A stretch of 37,322 nucleotides of DNA from Elusimicrobia bacterium HGW-Elusimicrobia-2 (GTDB lineage: Bacteria > CG03). Below the pieces are notes generated by a model, which was not told the DNA's origin, did no database searches, and saw nothing but the letters and a program-made list of their open reading frames with translations. Numbering within the stretch: the first letter of the stretch is position 1; each line of letters starts with the position of its first letter. Where the stretch lies: assembly GCA_002841685.1 (NCBI GenBank), contig PHAM01000012.1, forward strand, positions 1 through 37,322, read 5' to 3'. The position numbers and the translations under genes are program-made. This document shows, piece after piece, positions 1 to 8,340 of this stretch.

Positions 1-2
1 AT

Positions 3-914
3 GTGGGTTGTATTGTTGCTAACGTGGGGACACTGATCAATATATGCCAGGCGGTGGAGAAGAATAAAGCCGTAACGCGGGTGAATGTCACAATCACGGG
101 AGATGTGGAAAATCCTGTTATAGCCCGCTGCGCCGTCGGCACCCGTGTGGCGGATATTGTCGCGCTTGCCGGGCCGCGCCAACAGAACCATACGCTGATA
201 AACGGCGGGCCCATGATGGGAGACATAATCGATGAGGATTTTTGTGTTACCAAGACTGCCGGAGCCATCCTTGTTCTGCCGGGCGATTCATCCCTCGTGG
301 CCAAAAAAATGAGGACAGCGCAGGTCTCAAAGCGCAGGGCGAAATCAATATGCGAGCAGTGCATGGATTGCACTCTGGTCTGCCCGAGAAATCTTCTGGG
401 CCACCGGATATTCCCTCACAAAATAATGAGGATGAATTTTTTCGCATCGCCCGAGTTTAATGAGATCAGCTCGGGAAGTTTCCTCTGTTCCCAGTGCGGC
501 CTTTGTGAGGCAGCCTGTCCGCAGAACCTTTCTCCGCGTGCGATTTTTAAATCCGTTAAAGAGGAACTTATCAAAAAGGGGCACAAAAATCTGCTCACCT
601 CATCGGATCTCCGGGCGCATAGCGAAAGAGCGTTAAGGCAATTCTCCTCTCATCGCCTTGTTCAGAGACTGGGGCTTGCGGAATGTGATAAATCTGCCGG
701 ATTTTATCCGGAAGAGATCGTGCCGGATAAAGTAAAAATAGCTCTGCATCAGAATGCGGGGCTCCCGTCTTTTCCCGTTGTAAAGCCGGGCGCGGAAGTG
801 AAGGAAGGCGATATCATAGCCAAGGCGCCGGAGAAGGCGTTAGGGGCGAATCTGCACGCCAGCATATCGGGGACGGTGGTGAAAATTGATGAAAATTATA
901 TTTATATCGGTTAA
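3..914 (+). CDS. pduS: PduS/RnfC-like Fe-S flavoprotein of a microcompartment (5' partial)
   Basis: The reading frame is open at the left window edge, so the N-terminal NADH/FMN-binding part is missing; about 303 residues are visible. An SLBB-like segment comes first, with 'NGGPMMG' near residue 67. Two 4Fe-4S ferredoxin motifs follow: CEQCMDCTLVCP starting at residue 117 and CSQCGLCEAACP starting at residue 162. The C-terminal part resembles a biotinyl/lipoyl-like barrel-sandwich, as in RnfC. The N-terminal 'NVGTLINICQAV' stretch and the order SLBB, two clusters, C-terminal sandwich fit PduS, the cobalamin reductase/electron-transfer protein of BMCs, better than membrane RnfC. The PduT-like shell gene that follows supports this, because PduS and PduT are thought to pass electrons across the shell. 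Family assignment is firm. The electron acceptor in this BMC is unknown, since no B12 enzyme is visible in the window. Confidence 0.85.
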   Translation: MGCIVANVGTLINICQAVEKNKAVTRVNVTITGDVENPVIARCAVGTRVADIVALAGPRQQNHTLINGGPMMGDIIDEDFCVTKTAGAILVLPGDSSLVAKKMRTAQVSKRRAKSICEQCMDCTLVCPRNLLGHRIFPHKIMRMNFFASPEFNEISSGSFLCSQCGLCEAACPQNLSPRAIFKSVKEELIKKGHKNLLTSSDLRAHSERALRQFSSHRLVQRLGLAECDKSAGFYPEEIVPDKVKIALHQNAGLPSFPVVKPGAEVKEGDIIAKAPEKALGANLHASISGTVVKIDENYIYIG

Positions 915-938
915 TGCGCGGATAAAAAGGAGTGCTAT

Positions 939-1487
939 ATGGAAGCTGCGATAGGTTTGGTAGAACTGTGTTCCATTTCCAGCGGATTTGAGGTTGCTGA
1001 CGCTATGCTCAAAATGTCGCCAGTTGAGCTCGTGGAAGCGCATCCTGTCTGCCCCGGGAAATTTATAATTCTTGTTACGGGAACTCTTTCAGATGTTGCC
1101 AGCAGCATGGATAAGGGGATAGATATGGCGGGGGAATTCCTGGTGGATACGCTGACCATCCCGAATGTTCACACTGAAGTTATAAGGGCTATCCGGGGAA
1201 TCACGGATGTTTCAGAGATAGAATCTTTAGGATCGGTGGAGACGATGTCCGTGGCCGCGTGCATTGTCGCCGCGGATGCGGCCAGAAAAAAAGCGGATGT
1301 CAGTTTGATAGAGATACGCATAGCGATGGGCATCGGCGGCAAAAGTTATTTCACCCTCACCGGAGAGGTGGGGGCGGTGAAGACGGCCGTCAACGCCGCC
1401 TGTAAAGCGGTCGCGGGCGACGGGATCATAGTCCATAAGATGGTGATTCCTCAGGTCCACCCCGATATGAAAAAAGTTGTTTTATAA
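939..1487 (+). CDS. pduT: PduT-like BMC-T shell protein (two BMC domains)
   Basis: This 182-residue protein has two fused BMC domains: residues 1-90 beginning AIGLVELCSIS, and 91-182 beginning SVETMSVAACI. The length matches PduT (about 184). In PduT a cysteine at the trimer pore holds a 4Fe-4S cluster; here Cys38 lies in the same motif (VCPGKF), so an Fe-S pore is predicted. The second domain carries 'MGIGGKSYFTLTGEVGAV' (residues 128-145). The start ATG at 939 has an upstream AAAAAGGAG ribosome site. It follows the PduS-like gene by 24 bp, so the electron-transfer pair is probably co-transcribed. After it the BMC operon is interrupted by an AT-rich restriction island; the shell and enzyme genes resume at 5725. 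Confidence 0.92.
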   Translation: MEAAIGLVELCSISSGFEVADAMLKMSPVELVEAHPVCPGKFIILVTGTLSDVASSMDKGIDMAGEFLVDTLTIPNVHTEVIRAIRGITDVSEIESLGSVETMSVAACIVAADAARKKADVSLIEIRIAMGIGGKSYFTLTGEVGAVKTAVNAACKAVAGDGIIVHKMVIPQVHPDMKKVVL

Positions 1488-1497
1488 AGGATGGACA

Positions 1498-3087
1498 ATG
1501 CTGAGAAATAGTTCGGAAATATTCACTGTAAAACAGGCCAGCGAATGGGCGAGTAAGCATCTCAAAAGAAATGTCACCACTTCAAATATTTCTTATCTTA
1601 TTCAATACGGAAAAGTCAAAAAATTTAGAGACAACGGAAATGCCCTTATAAAAAAAGCGGATTTGGAGGATTATTATAATTCTTTTTTAGGTAGAAGAGA
1701 AATTAACTGGAAGGCAAAATTGGGAGATGATTTAAATTGGAAATTGTCGTTCGATTATCTTAAGGAAGCTGATACAACTAAACATGTTCACCGCCTGCAT
1801 CCATATAAAGGGAAATTTATTCCTCAATTGGTGGAATACTTTTTAGACGACAATACGGATGATTTTAAAAAGGAAATATATTTTAAAAAGGGCGATATTG
1901 TTTTGGACCCTTTTTGCGGCAGCGGAACCGCATTAGTTCAGGCAAATGAATTGGGGATTCATGCGATAGGAACAGACATATCCGCTTTTAATGTTATGAT
2001 TAGCAATACAAAAATTGGGAAATATGATTTAACGAAATTACTTTATGAAATTGGAAAAATAACAAATGCGTTACGACAATTTATTGCAGATTCAAATACC
2101 GTTAAATTTGAAGCGCATTTACTGGAAGAATTAAAAAAATTTAATAATAATTATTTTCCATCCCCTAAATTCAGATATGAAGTAAGGCGCGGAGAAATAA
2201 ATGAAGAAAAATATGGCAATGAAAAAGCCAAACAGTTTTTGACTATATATTCAAATCTTGTTAAGCAATACGGGATACAACTTAAACAGAATAAATCCGA
2301 TACGTTTCTTGACAAATGGTATCTGGAACATGTTCGGGAAGAGATTGATTTTGTTTACAATTTTGTTGAAAAAGTGAAAGACTTAAATTCGCGAAAAATA
2401 ATAAAAATCATTTTAAGCAGAACCATACGTTCTTGTCGCGCAACAACGCATTCTGATTTAGCGACACTGAAAGAACTTATTACAACGACGTATTATTGCT
2501 CAAAACACGGGAAAATCTGCAAGCCGTTATTTTCTATATTAAGCTGGTGGAAAAGATATAGTGAAGACACTATTCAAAGATTGTGCGCATTTGATAAATT
2601 AAGAACGGATACTTTTCAAAAGTGTTTAACAGGTGACGCCAGAACAATAAATATTTTTTCAAAATTCAGGAGAACAAGGAACAAATTTGATATACTGCTT
2701 AAAGAGCAGAAAATAAAAGGAATTTTTTCAAGCCCACCTTATGTTGGTTTAATTAATTATCATGAGCAACATGCTTATGCGTATGATTTGTTTGCTTTTG
2801 ATAGGAAAGATGATTTAGAAATAGGTCCTCTGTTTAGAGGGCAGGGTAATGAAGCAAAAAAAACATATGTTCAGGGGATTTCAGATGTATTAAATAATTG
2901 TAAAAAATTTTTAGCGACGGATTTCCATGTATTTTTAGTCGCGAATGACAAATTTAATTTATATCCAACAATAGCTGAAAAATCCGGAATGAAAATTGTA
3001 AATCAGTTCAAGCGTCCGGTGCTTAATAGAACGGAAAGAGATAAAGGCGCATATTCGGAAATAATTTTTCATTTAAGGAGTAAATGA
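1498..3087 (+). CDS. Type II DNA methyltransferase, N4-cytosine/N6-adenine class
   Basis: This is the modification enzyme of a restriction system. The AdoMet-binding motif DPFCGSGTALVQANELG starts near residue 137 and the catalytic motif SSPPYVG lies near residue 410. S-P-P-Y is typical of amino-methyltransferases, most often N4-cytosine. 'HPYKGKFIPQLVEYFL' near residue 100 is a conserved segment of this class. The first 60 residues (FTVKQASEWASKHL...) look like a helix-turn-helix/excisionase-type DNA-binding fold. I chose ATG 1498 because AAAGGATGG lies just upstream; the in-frame ATG at 1477 would overlap pduT. The gene is far richer in A+T than the BMC genes around it and is followed by an AIPR gene and a TdeIII-type endonuclease, so this looks like a horizontally acquired island. 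Target base not proven; GGNCC is suggested only by the partner endonuclease family. Confidence 0.85.
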   Translation: MLRNSSEIFTVKQASEWASKHLKRNVTTSNISYLIQYGKVKKFRDNGNALIKKADLEDYYNSFLGRREINWKAKLGDDLNWKLSFDYLKEADTTKHVHRLHPYKGKFIPQLVEYFLDDNTDDFKKEIYFKKGDIVLDPFCGSGTALVQANELGIHAIGTDISAFNVMISNTKIGKYDLTKLLYEIGKITNALRQFIADSNTVKFEAHLLEELKKFNNNYFPSPKFRYEVRRGEINEEKYGNEKAKQFLTIYSNLVKQYGIQLKQNKSDTFLDKWYLEHVREEIDFVYNFVEKVKDLNSRKIIKIILSRTIRSCRATTHSDLATLKELITTTYYCSKHGKICKPLFSILSWWKRYSEDTIQRLCAFDKLRTDTFQKCLTGDARTINIFSKFRRTRNKFDILLKEQKIKGIFSSPPYVGLINYHEQHAYAYDLFAFDRKDDLEIGPLFRGQGNEAKKTYVQGISDVLNNCKKFLATDFHVFLVANDKFNLYPTIAEKSGMKIVNQFKRPVLNRTERDKGAYSEIIFHLRSK

Positions 3088-3088
3088 A

Positions 3089-4904
3089 ATGGACATTATT
3101 ATAAAAGGCTATCTTGATAGATTTGTTGAAGAGTTTGGACTAGATGGAAAAGAAATGGATATTAATTTTGAAAAGATGTGTTACTACGCAATTTTGAGTA
3201 ATGAATTGAACAATTTAGATGACAATGATATAGATGATATAAGTGTTGGTAAAAATAAAGGCATCGATGGTATTTGTTTTTCAATTGACGGTAAGATTGT
3301 TACAAATAAATCTGAAATTGAAGAATTGAGAGTTGCTCAAAAAAATTTTGAGATGTCACTTTGTTTTATTCAAGCAAAAACGTCTTCTAAATTTTCAGAC
3401 AGTGAGATAGGAAATTTTAGTGATACGGTCATTGATTTTTTATCAGAGAACCCTAAATATGATTTGACATCGAAAGCTAAAGAATACCACGATATTTATC
3501 TTGAAATACTTAAATTGCTTACATTTTTAAAATCATTTAATTGTAAATTATACTATTGCTCAACCGGAGTATGGAATAATGGAACAAGTTGTTCAAAAAC
3601 AATAGACATTAAGAAGGGCATTATAAGAAAAATGGAGAAATTTAAAAATGGACAAATTGAGATATTTCCAATTGACAAAGAAAAATTACGAAAACTTTAT
3701 GATAAAGCGAATCAACCGCTAAATACGGATTTTCTTTTTTCAAAAAAAATGACATTGGCTACTGTTAGTGATGTCGAAGAATCGCACATAGGGGTATTAC
3801 CTTTTAGTGAATTTAGAAAAATTATAATAGATAGTGATACAGATAAACTTAAGCCGTTGTTTTCCGATAATGTAAGGGATTTTTTGGGTATTGATGAAAA
3901 AGTAAATGATAATATCAGTAAAACAATTACTGAAAAACAATTTTCATTGTTTCAAATATTGAATAATGGTATTACAATTATTGCAGAAGAAAATAAAGGG
4001 CGAGGTGATAGATTTATTCTTAGTAACTATCAAATAGTTAATGGATGCCAAACTTCGAATGTTTTGTATTTAAATAGACATATAGAGGGTATTGACAGTT
4101 TGTTAATACCTATTATATGCCTATGCACTTGCCCCCACTTAAGCGCAATTGTGAATTATTCATCGTCGGATAAATTGCAATATTTACATATGGTGGTGTC
4201 AAGTGCATAAGCATTTACCTATTAAACTTATTATTACGGATAGTGAGAATATTCGGGACAGGACAATTGTATCAACAAATAATCAAAATAAAATAAAAGA
4301 AGAACAACTATTGGCTCTTACGTCTTTTCAAAAAGGGCTTGAAGAGTTCTATAAAAGTATGGATGATGGGTTGTATTATGAAAGGCGAAAATCTCAATAT
4401 TCATTCGACCCAAGAATTAAGAAAAAAGTAATAGTTGATATTAGAGAACAAATTAAAACATATGTTGCCATGTTTCTTGAAGAGCCACACGTAGTGTCTG
4501 GTTACTTTGGGAAAGTGTATAAAGAAAGAAATGAACAAATATTTCGCAAAGAGCATAAATACGAACCTTATTATTTAAGTGGTTTGACTCAGTTTAAATT
4601 TAAAACATTAATCAATTCCAAAAAAATAGATAGGAAGTATAATAAAGCGAGATATCATATATTTATGCTTTTCAGAAAGATTACCGAACCTAATGAAAAG
4701 GTTGATGCTTCAAATAACAAAATCCAAAAATATTGTGACGAGATAATTAAAACACTTCGAGACGAAAAGAAGTGCTTAGAAACTTTTATGAATGTTATAG
4801 CAATTATTGATGCCTCAGGAATTGATATTAATGATCAGAAAGAGATATATAAGAAATCGACAACGAATGTTTTGATTGAAGAATTCGTAAAACGGTATAA
4901 ATAA
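3089..4904 (+). pseudogene. AIPR-family (abortive infection/phage resistance) gene, split by a 100-bp insertion
   Basis: Two adjacent open frames (3089-4210 and 4203-4904) are the two halves of one AIPR gene. The first half ends with the AIPR hallmark: NVRDFLG, then a spaced NNGITIIAEEN, then 'YQIVNGCQTSNVLYLNR'. The second half continues with the expected 'IVSTNNQNKIKEEQLLAL' and 'YYERRKSQY'. The break is caused by a small element at 4116-4215. Removing it with one copy of its 9-bp target duplication (109 bp) joins the frames exactly, through ...LLIPIKLIITDSEN..., giving an ancestral protein of about 568 residues, normal for the family. AIPR proteins often accompany restriction-modification genes, as here between methyltransferase and endonuclease. 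With the insertion, the first half adds about 32 foreign residues and stops at 4210. The second half lacks a proven start (GTG at 4203 is possible). Loss of function is likely; function of a split protein cannot be excluded. Confidence 0.85.
4116..4215. mobile_element. MITE-like miniature inverted-repeat element, 100 bp
   Basis: The element has imperfect terminal inverted repeats of about 23 bp. The left end reads TATGCCTATGCACTTG and continues CCCCCAC. The reverse complement of the right end reads AATGCTTATGCACTTG and continues ACACCAC: 19 of 23 positions match. It is flanked by a perfect 9-bp direct repeat, TACCTATTA, at 4107-4115 and 4216-4224, the expected target-site duplication. It encodes no protein. 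Deleting element plus one flank restores the host AIPR reading frame. A 9-bp duplication is made by several transposase families (for example IS4/Tn10-like or IS1), so the helper transposase cannot be named. No second copy and no transposase are seen in this window. Confidence 0.85.
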
Positions 4905-5704
4905 TGACGACTTTATCAAAAGGATTTAAAAGGCATATCACTGAGACAATTAAAGTTTGCTTACGCGATAAATTTCAGAATTATAAACCTGAAACCGCAA
5001 ATATGCCGTTTCATTATCGCTTATTAGGTAAAGACAGAATGGCCTTATTTTCTTTTCTTCAATCGTTAAACACAACATTTGGAACTTCAATTTACGAGCC
5101 TGTTGCGAAAGAACTTGCAAAAACAATTTTCAAGGAAGTTTATACTCAATACAAACTTGGAAATATTATCACTCAAGCTGCTCAAAATGAGATTCAGAAA
5201 ATAATGAATAATCTTTCGGTGGGCGGCGAGGTAAATAAGAGCGGAGAAACAGAAAAAATAAGAAAGGTTGCGAGATCGGGGAAAGAAAACAAACTCAAAT
5301 CAGTAAAAGTGGATTTGTTCCTGGTTTCGAAAAAAAATGAAGTGTTTATGTTTGATTTAAAAACAGTTAAGCCAAACAAGGGTGATTTTATTTCCTATAA
5401 AAGAAATATGCTTGAATGGCTTGCAGTTTATTTTTACCAAGATCAGAAAGCAAAAGTAAATACGCTCATTGCAATACCGTATAATCCTTATGAACCAAAA
5501 CCCTATGCGAGGTGGACAATGAAAGGAATGCTAGATTTGAAAGAAGAAGTAAAAGTTGCTGAGGAATTTTGGAATTTTTTAGGTGGAAATGGAGCGTATG
5601 AGGATTTACTGGATTGTTTTGAACAAGCAGGTGTTGAATTAAGAGTAGAAATTGATAGATATTTTTCCAAATTTAAAAATAGGATGAAACGCAAAAATGA
5701 TTAA
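4904..5704 (+). CDS. TdeIII-family type II restriction endonuclease
   Basis: The 266-residue length and the N-terminal segment 'FHYRLLGKDRMALFSFLQ' followed by 'FGTSIYEPVAKELA' match the TdeIII/MjaII family, whose characterised members cut GGNCC. The catalytic core is a PD-(D/E)xK fold: 'KVDLFLV' near residue 132 supplies the first acid and 'VFMFDLKTVKPN' near residue 147 supplies the D-x-K. The ATG overlaps the stop of the AIPR gene by one base, so M, AIPR and R genes form one transcription unit. Base composition is AT-rich like its two partners. Specificity is an inference from family membership. A functional endonuclease would require the 1498-3087 methyltransferase to protect the host. 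Confidence 0.85.
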   Translation: MTTLSKGFKRHITETIKVCLRDKFQNYKPETANMPFHYRLLGKDRMALFSFLQSLNTTFGTSIYEPVAKELAKTIFKEVYTQYKLGNIITQAAQNEIQKIMNNLSVGGEVNKSGETEKIRKVARSGKENKLKSVKVDLFLVSKKNEVFMFDLKTVKPNKGDFISYKRNMLEWLAVYFYQDQKAKVNTLIAIPYNPYEPKPYARWTMKGMLDLKEEVKVAEEFWNFLGGNGAYEDLLDCFEQAGVELRVEIDRYFSKFKNRMKRKND

Positions 5705-5724
5705 CAACTGGGAGGTTAAATAAT

Positions 5725-6174
5725 ATGAATATAGCCATGGGTTCCGATCACGGTGGATTTGATTTGAAAGAGTATCTTAAAGCAGCTCTCCAGAAAAAAG
5801 GGCATACGGTTGTAGATTTCGGTTGCTATTCTCTTGACGCTGTGGATTATCCGGACATAGCTTTTCTTGTGGCTGAAGCCATGAAAGATAAAAAATACGA
5901 CAAAGCCATTCTCATAGACGGCACGGGCGGCGGGATGACGCTGGCGGCGAATAAGGTGAAGGGGGCCAGGGCCGTGTGCGCTTATAATGAGATGACGGGC
6001 GCCTTCGCCTCGGAACACGATGACGCCAACATCCTCTGCCTGGGCGGCAAGATGATAGGCGAACTGCTCGCAGAGAAAATAGCGGATGCCTATATAAACA
6101 CGCCCTTCGGCGGAGCGCGCCATCAAAGGCGGCTGGATAAGATAGCCGCTATTGAGAGGAAATATTTCAAATGA
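5725..6174 (+). CDS. RpiB/LacA-LacB-family sugar-phosphate isomerase, copy 1 (no active-site Cys)
   Basis: 149 residues, the normal RpiB length, with the family start 'IAMGSDHGGFDLKEYL' and 'GARAVCAYNEMTGAF'. RpiB enzymes interconvert ribose 5-phosphate and ribulose 5-phosphate using a cysteine in a CGSG/CGTG motif. Here that position is Asp65 in LIDGTGGG. The HNDAN-type segment that binds substrate is kept as H98-DDAN. The next gene, a second RpiB overlapping by 4 bp, has the reverse pattern. GGGAGG lies 9 bp before the start. This is the first BMC gene after the restriction island. It could be a catalytically altered isomerase or one half of a heteromer like LacA/LacB of galactose-6-phosphate isomerase. 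The family is certain; the substrate is not. Confidence 0.88.
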   Translation: MNIAMGSDHGGFDLKEYLKAALQKKGHTVVDFGCYSLDAVDYPDIAFLVAEAMKDKKYDKAILIDGTGGGMTLAANKVKGARAVCAYNEMTGAFASEHDDANILCLGGKMIGELLAEKIADAYINTPFGGARHQRRLDKIAAIERKYFK

Positions 6175-6608
6175 AAATTGCCGTGGCTTCGGATCACGCC
6201 GGTTTCAAGATCAAGGAAAATATTAAAAAATATTTGGCGGACAAGGGGTGTATGGTAGAAGATTTCGGCGCCCCGGGCGAAGAATCTTTTGATTATCCGG
6301 ATTCCGCGTATCCCGCGGCCAGGTCTATAGCAGAGGGAAAGAATGACAAAGGCGTGTTTGTGTGCGGCTCTGGTAACGGGGTGAATATAGTGGCAAATAA
6401 AGTAAAAGGCATCCGTTCGGCGCTCGCGTATAACAGGGAAGCCGCCGGATTTGCCGCCACCGATACGGGCTGTCAGGTGATCTGTTTCGGGGCGAGGTTT
6501 ATGGGTATGGATATGATTAAGGAATGTATAGATGCCTGGCTTTCGGCGCCGGCGGCAACGGGCCGGCATCTCAGGAGAATAAATAAAATAAACGGGGGAG
6601 AAAGATGA
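6171..6608 (+). CDS. rpiB: RpiB-family sugar-phosphate isomerase, copy 2 (Cys retained)
   Basis: 145 residues, starting 'KIAVASDHAGFKIKE'. The catalytic-cysteine motif is present as C65 in VCGSGNG, followed by 'ANKVKGIRSALAYN'. The segment where copy 1 has HDDAN reads TDTGCQ here, so the usual His98-Asn99 pair is missing. The ATG overlaps the stop of copy 1 (ATGA), which implies translational coupling and near-equal amounts of both proteins. Two RpiB-like genes beside deoC and shell genes are characteristic of SPU-type microcompartments, where pentose phosphates are the suggested substrate. Whether this protein works alone or with copy 1 cannot be decided from sequence. Confidence 0.88.
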   Translation: MKIAVASDHAGFKIKENIKKYLADKGCMVEDFGAPGEESFDYPDSAYPAARSIAEGKNDKGVFVCGSGNGVNIVANKVKGIRSALAYNREAAGFAATDTGCQVICFGARFMGMDMIKECIDAWLSAPAATGRHLRRINKINGGER

Positions 6609-6925
6609 ATGCCGCTAAAGTTATAGGCCGTGTTGTAGCCACGGCGAAATGGAAAACACTGGAGGGGAAAACACTGCTGCTCCTTCAGCCCACGGACTGG
6701 TCGGGCAGGGCGTGCGGCGACATTATCGTCGCCGCTGACAGCGTCGGGGCCGGCGCGGGGGAATTCGTTTTTTATGTTAAATCCAGAGAGGCCTGCTTTT
6801 CGTGGCTGTCGGGGAATAAACAGTTGCTGGCTGAAATGCCGCCGCTTGACGCTACGGTTATGGGTATTATAGACGGTGTGGATATGATAGATGAGCCGGA
6901 TGCCGGAAAGAAGCTCGTAAAATGA
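6605..6925 (+). CDS. BMC-P pentamer vertex protein (EutN/CcmL/PduN family), first copy
   Basis: 106 residues with the BMC-P pattern: 'KVIGRVVATAKWKTLEGKTL' near the N-terminus, then LLLQPTDW, IIVAADSVGAGAGEFV in the middle, and VMGIIDGVDM close to the C-terminus. Five copies cap each vertex of a microcompartment shell. The start overlaps the stop of the second rpiB by 4 bp and is preceded by GGGGGAGAAAG. A second BMC-P follows with another 4-bp overlap, so the locus makes at least two vertex proteins. Residues 52-56 (GAGAG) form the usual glycine-rich loop. Confidence 0.92.
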   Translation: MNAAKVIGRVVATAKWKTLEGKTLLLLQPTDWSGRACGDIIVAADSVGAGAGEFVFYVKSREACFSWLSGNKQLLAEMPPLDATVMGIIDGVDMIDEPDAGKKLVK

Positions 6926-7215
6926 AAATATGTAAAGTGGTGGGCAACGTTTGGGCGACGAGGAAGCAGGCGTGCCTGGTAAATTATAAACTTCTTCTTG
7001 TCACACCCTATGACACGGAAACGGGGAAAACGAACGGAGAAACCGTCATGGCTGTTGATGTCGTCGGAGCCGGGAAGGGCAATATAGTGCTTGTGAATGA
7101 CGAAGGCAATTCCGCCAGAGGAATGCTTGAGAAACCCGTCGCGGGGATAAGAACTGTCGTCTGCGGCATAGTTGATGAGACCTTGCTTGACGGAAAGCAT
7201 AGAAAATTTCATTAG
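6922..7215 (+). CDS. BMC-P pentamer vertex protein, second copy
   Basis: 97 residues, beginning '[20 protein letters not shown]', followed by [25 protein letters not shown] and a C-terminal [14 protein letters not shown]. This is the standard EutN/CcmL layout. It diverges clearly from the preceding BMC-P, so the pair is not a recent duplication. SPU and related loci often encode several BMC-P types that may occupy different vertices. ATGA overlap with the gene before; an AGGAGG site just after its stop serves the next gene, deoC. Confidence 0.92.
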   Translation: MKICKVVGNVWATRKQACLVNYKLLLVTPYDTETGKTNGETVMAVDVVGAGKGNIVLVNDEGNSARGMLEKPVAGIRTVVCGIVDETLLDGKHRKFH

Positions 7216-7223
7216 GAGGAAAA

Positions 7224-8264
7224 ATGGATAGAAAAGAAGTTGAACAGATCGTGAGGGAAATTTTATCGCAGAATCAGAAGAGCCCCGTATCGGGTAAAAC
7301 GGCTCCCGTGATCAATTACGTCTCGCCTGTCACTTACGGGTCTTCCGGCAAGCCGGTTTCCAATAATGTGAAAGTCACTATCGGCACGGCGGGTAAAATT
7401 TTTTCAAATGACGGCTTTGCGCCGCTTAAACAGCAGGCGTCTTCCCGTGAGTTTAAATGCCCTTTGCTTGAAGGGACAGTCAGCGAATGCATAGGCTGCG
7501 CGCAGTGCGTTGTCACCCGTCCTGAGGACGTAAAGGCGATAATGCTGGCGGGCGCCTCAAGGATATCGGCTCTGCATCCGGAAAACGGCTCTTATGATTC
7601 GGCCATCGCCTCGATGATAGATCACACACTCCTTAAAGCCAATGCCACCCAGGAACAGGTAGGGGAATTGTGCGAAGAGGCTAAAAAATATCATTTCGCA
7701 ACCGTTTGTGTGAACCCCGGCTATGTGGCTTTATCAAAGGATCTTCTCAAAGGTTCTGATGTGGGAGTGACAACTGTCATCGGTTTTCCTCTGGGCGCGA
7801 CGACATCCACCACAAAAGCCATAGAGGCGCGCGACGCTATCGCCGCCGGCGCGGATGAGATAGACATGGTTATAAATGTGGGAGCGCTCAAAAGCGGCAA
7901 TTATCAGCTCGCGCTGGACGATATCAAGGCCGTCAGAGAAGTGACAAGAGGGCATGTCCTTAAAGTTATTATTGAAACGGCGCTACTGACAAAAGAGGAA
8001 AAGATCAAGGCCTGCGAACTTTCAAAGGAAGCCGGGGCTGATTTTGTGAAGACCTCAACCGGTTTTTCAACGGGAGGCGCTACGGTTGAGGACATCAAGC
8101 TTATGCGTTCCACCGTGGGCCCGGCTATGGGAGTCAAGGCATCGGGCGGCGTTCACAACAGGGACGATGTTGTGGCGCTTAAAGCCGCCGGCGCCACGCG
8201 CATAGGGGCTTCGGCTTCGGTGGCGATCGTTACCGGCGCGAAAACAGAATCGAAAGGATATTGA
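7224..8264 (+). CDS. deoC: Deoxyribose-phosphate aldolase with encapsulation peptide and Cys-rich linker
   Basis: DeoC cleaves 2-deoxyribose 5-phosphate to acetaldehyde and glyceraldehyde 3-phosphate. The aldolase core covers about residues 127-340. The Schiff-base lysine is K247 in [10 protein letters not shown], the second catalytic lysine is K276 in FVKTSTGF, and the acid is D214 in DEIDMVIN. Phosphate-binding '[10 protein letters not shown]' is near the C-terminus. The protein is about 100 residues longer than typical DeoC because of an N-terminal extension. Residues 1-16 ([16 protein letters not shown]) form an amphipathic helix like known BMC encapsulation peptides. A Ser/Pro/Gly-rich linker follows, then a cysteine cluster C79-x9-C89-x2-C92-x2-C95, which is not part of the aldolase fold and could bind a metal or Fe-S cluster. 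This is the most likely signature enzyme of the microcompartment; the product acetaldehyde explains the need for a shell. Confidence 0.93.
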   Translation: MDRKEVEQIVREILSQNQKSPVSGKTAPVINYVSPVTYGSSGKPVSNNVKVTIGTAGKIFSNDGFAPLKQQASSREFKCPLLEGTVSECIGCAQCVVTRPEDVKAIMLAGASRISALHPENGSYDSAIASMIDHTLLKANATQEQVGELCEEAKKYHFATVCVNPGYVALSKDLLKGSDVGVTTVIGFPLGATTSTTKAIEARDAIAAGADEIDMVINVGALKSGNYQLALDDIKAVREVTRGHVLKVIIETALLTKEEKIKACELSKEAGADFVKTSTGFSTGGATVEDIKLMRSTVGPAMGVKASGGVHNRDDVVALKAAGATRIGASASVAIVTGAKTESKGY

Positions 8265-8340
8265 AAAATACCGGTGTTATTGAATAATAATGCCCGTATG
8301 GGAGGGGACAGAACCAAGCCCCGGAAACAGGAGGATTAAA

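Noticed and set aside
1477-1497. Upstream ATG for the methyltransferase
   Set aside because: It overlaps the end of pduT and lacks a ribosome site; ATG 1498 has AAAGGATGG just before it.
4203-4904. Second AIPR half as an independent gene
   Set aside because: Excising the MITE and one target copy joins it perfectly to the first half, so it is the 3' part of a broken gene.
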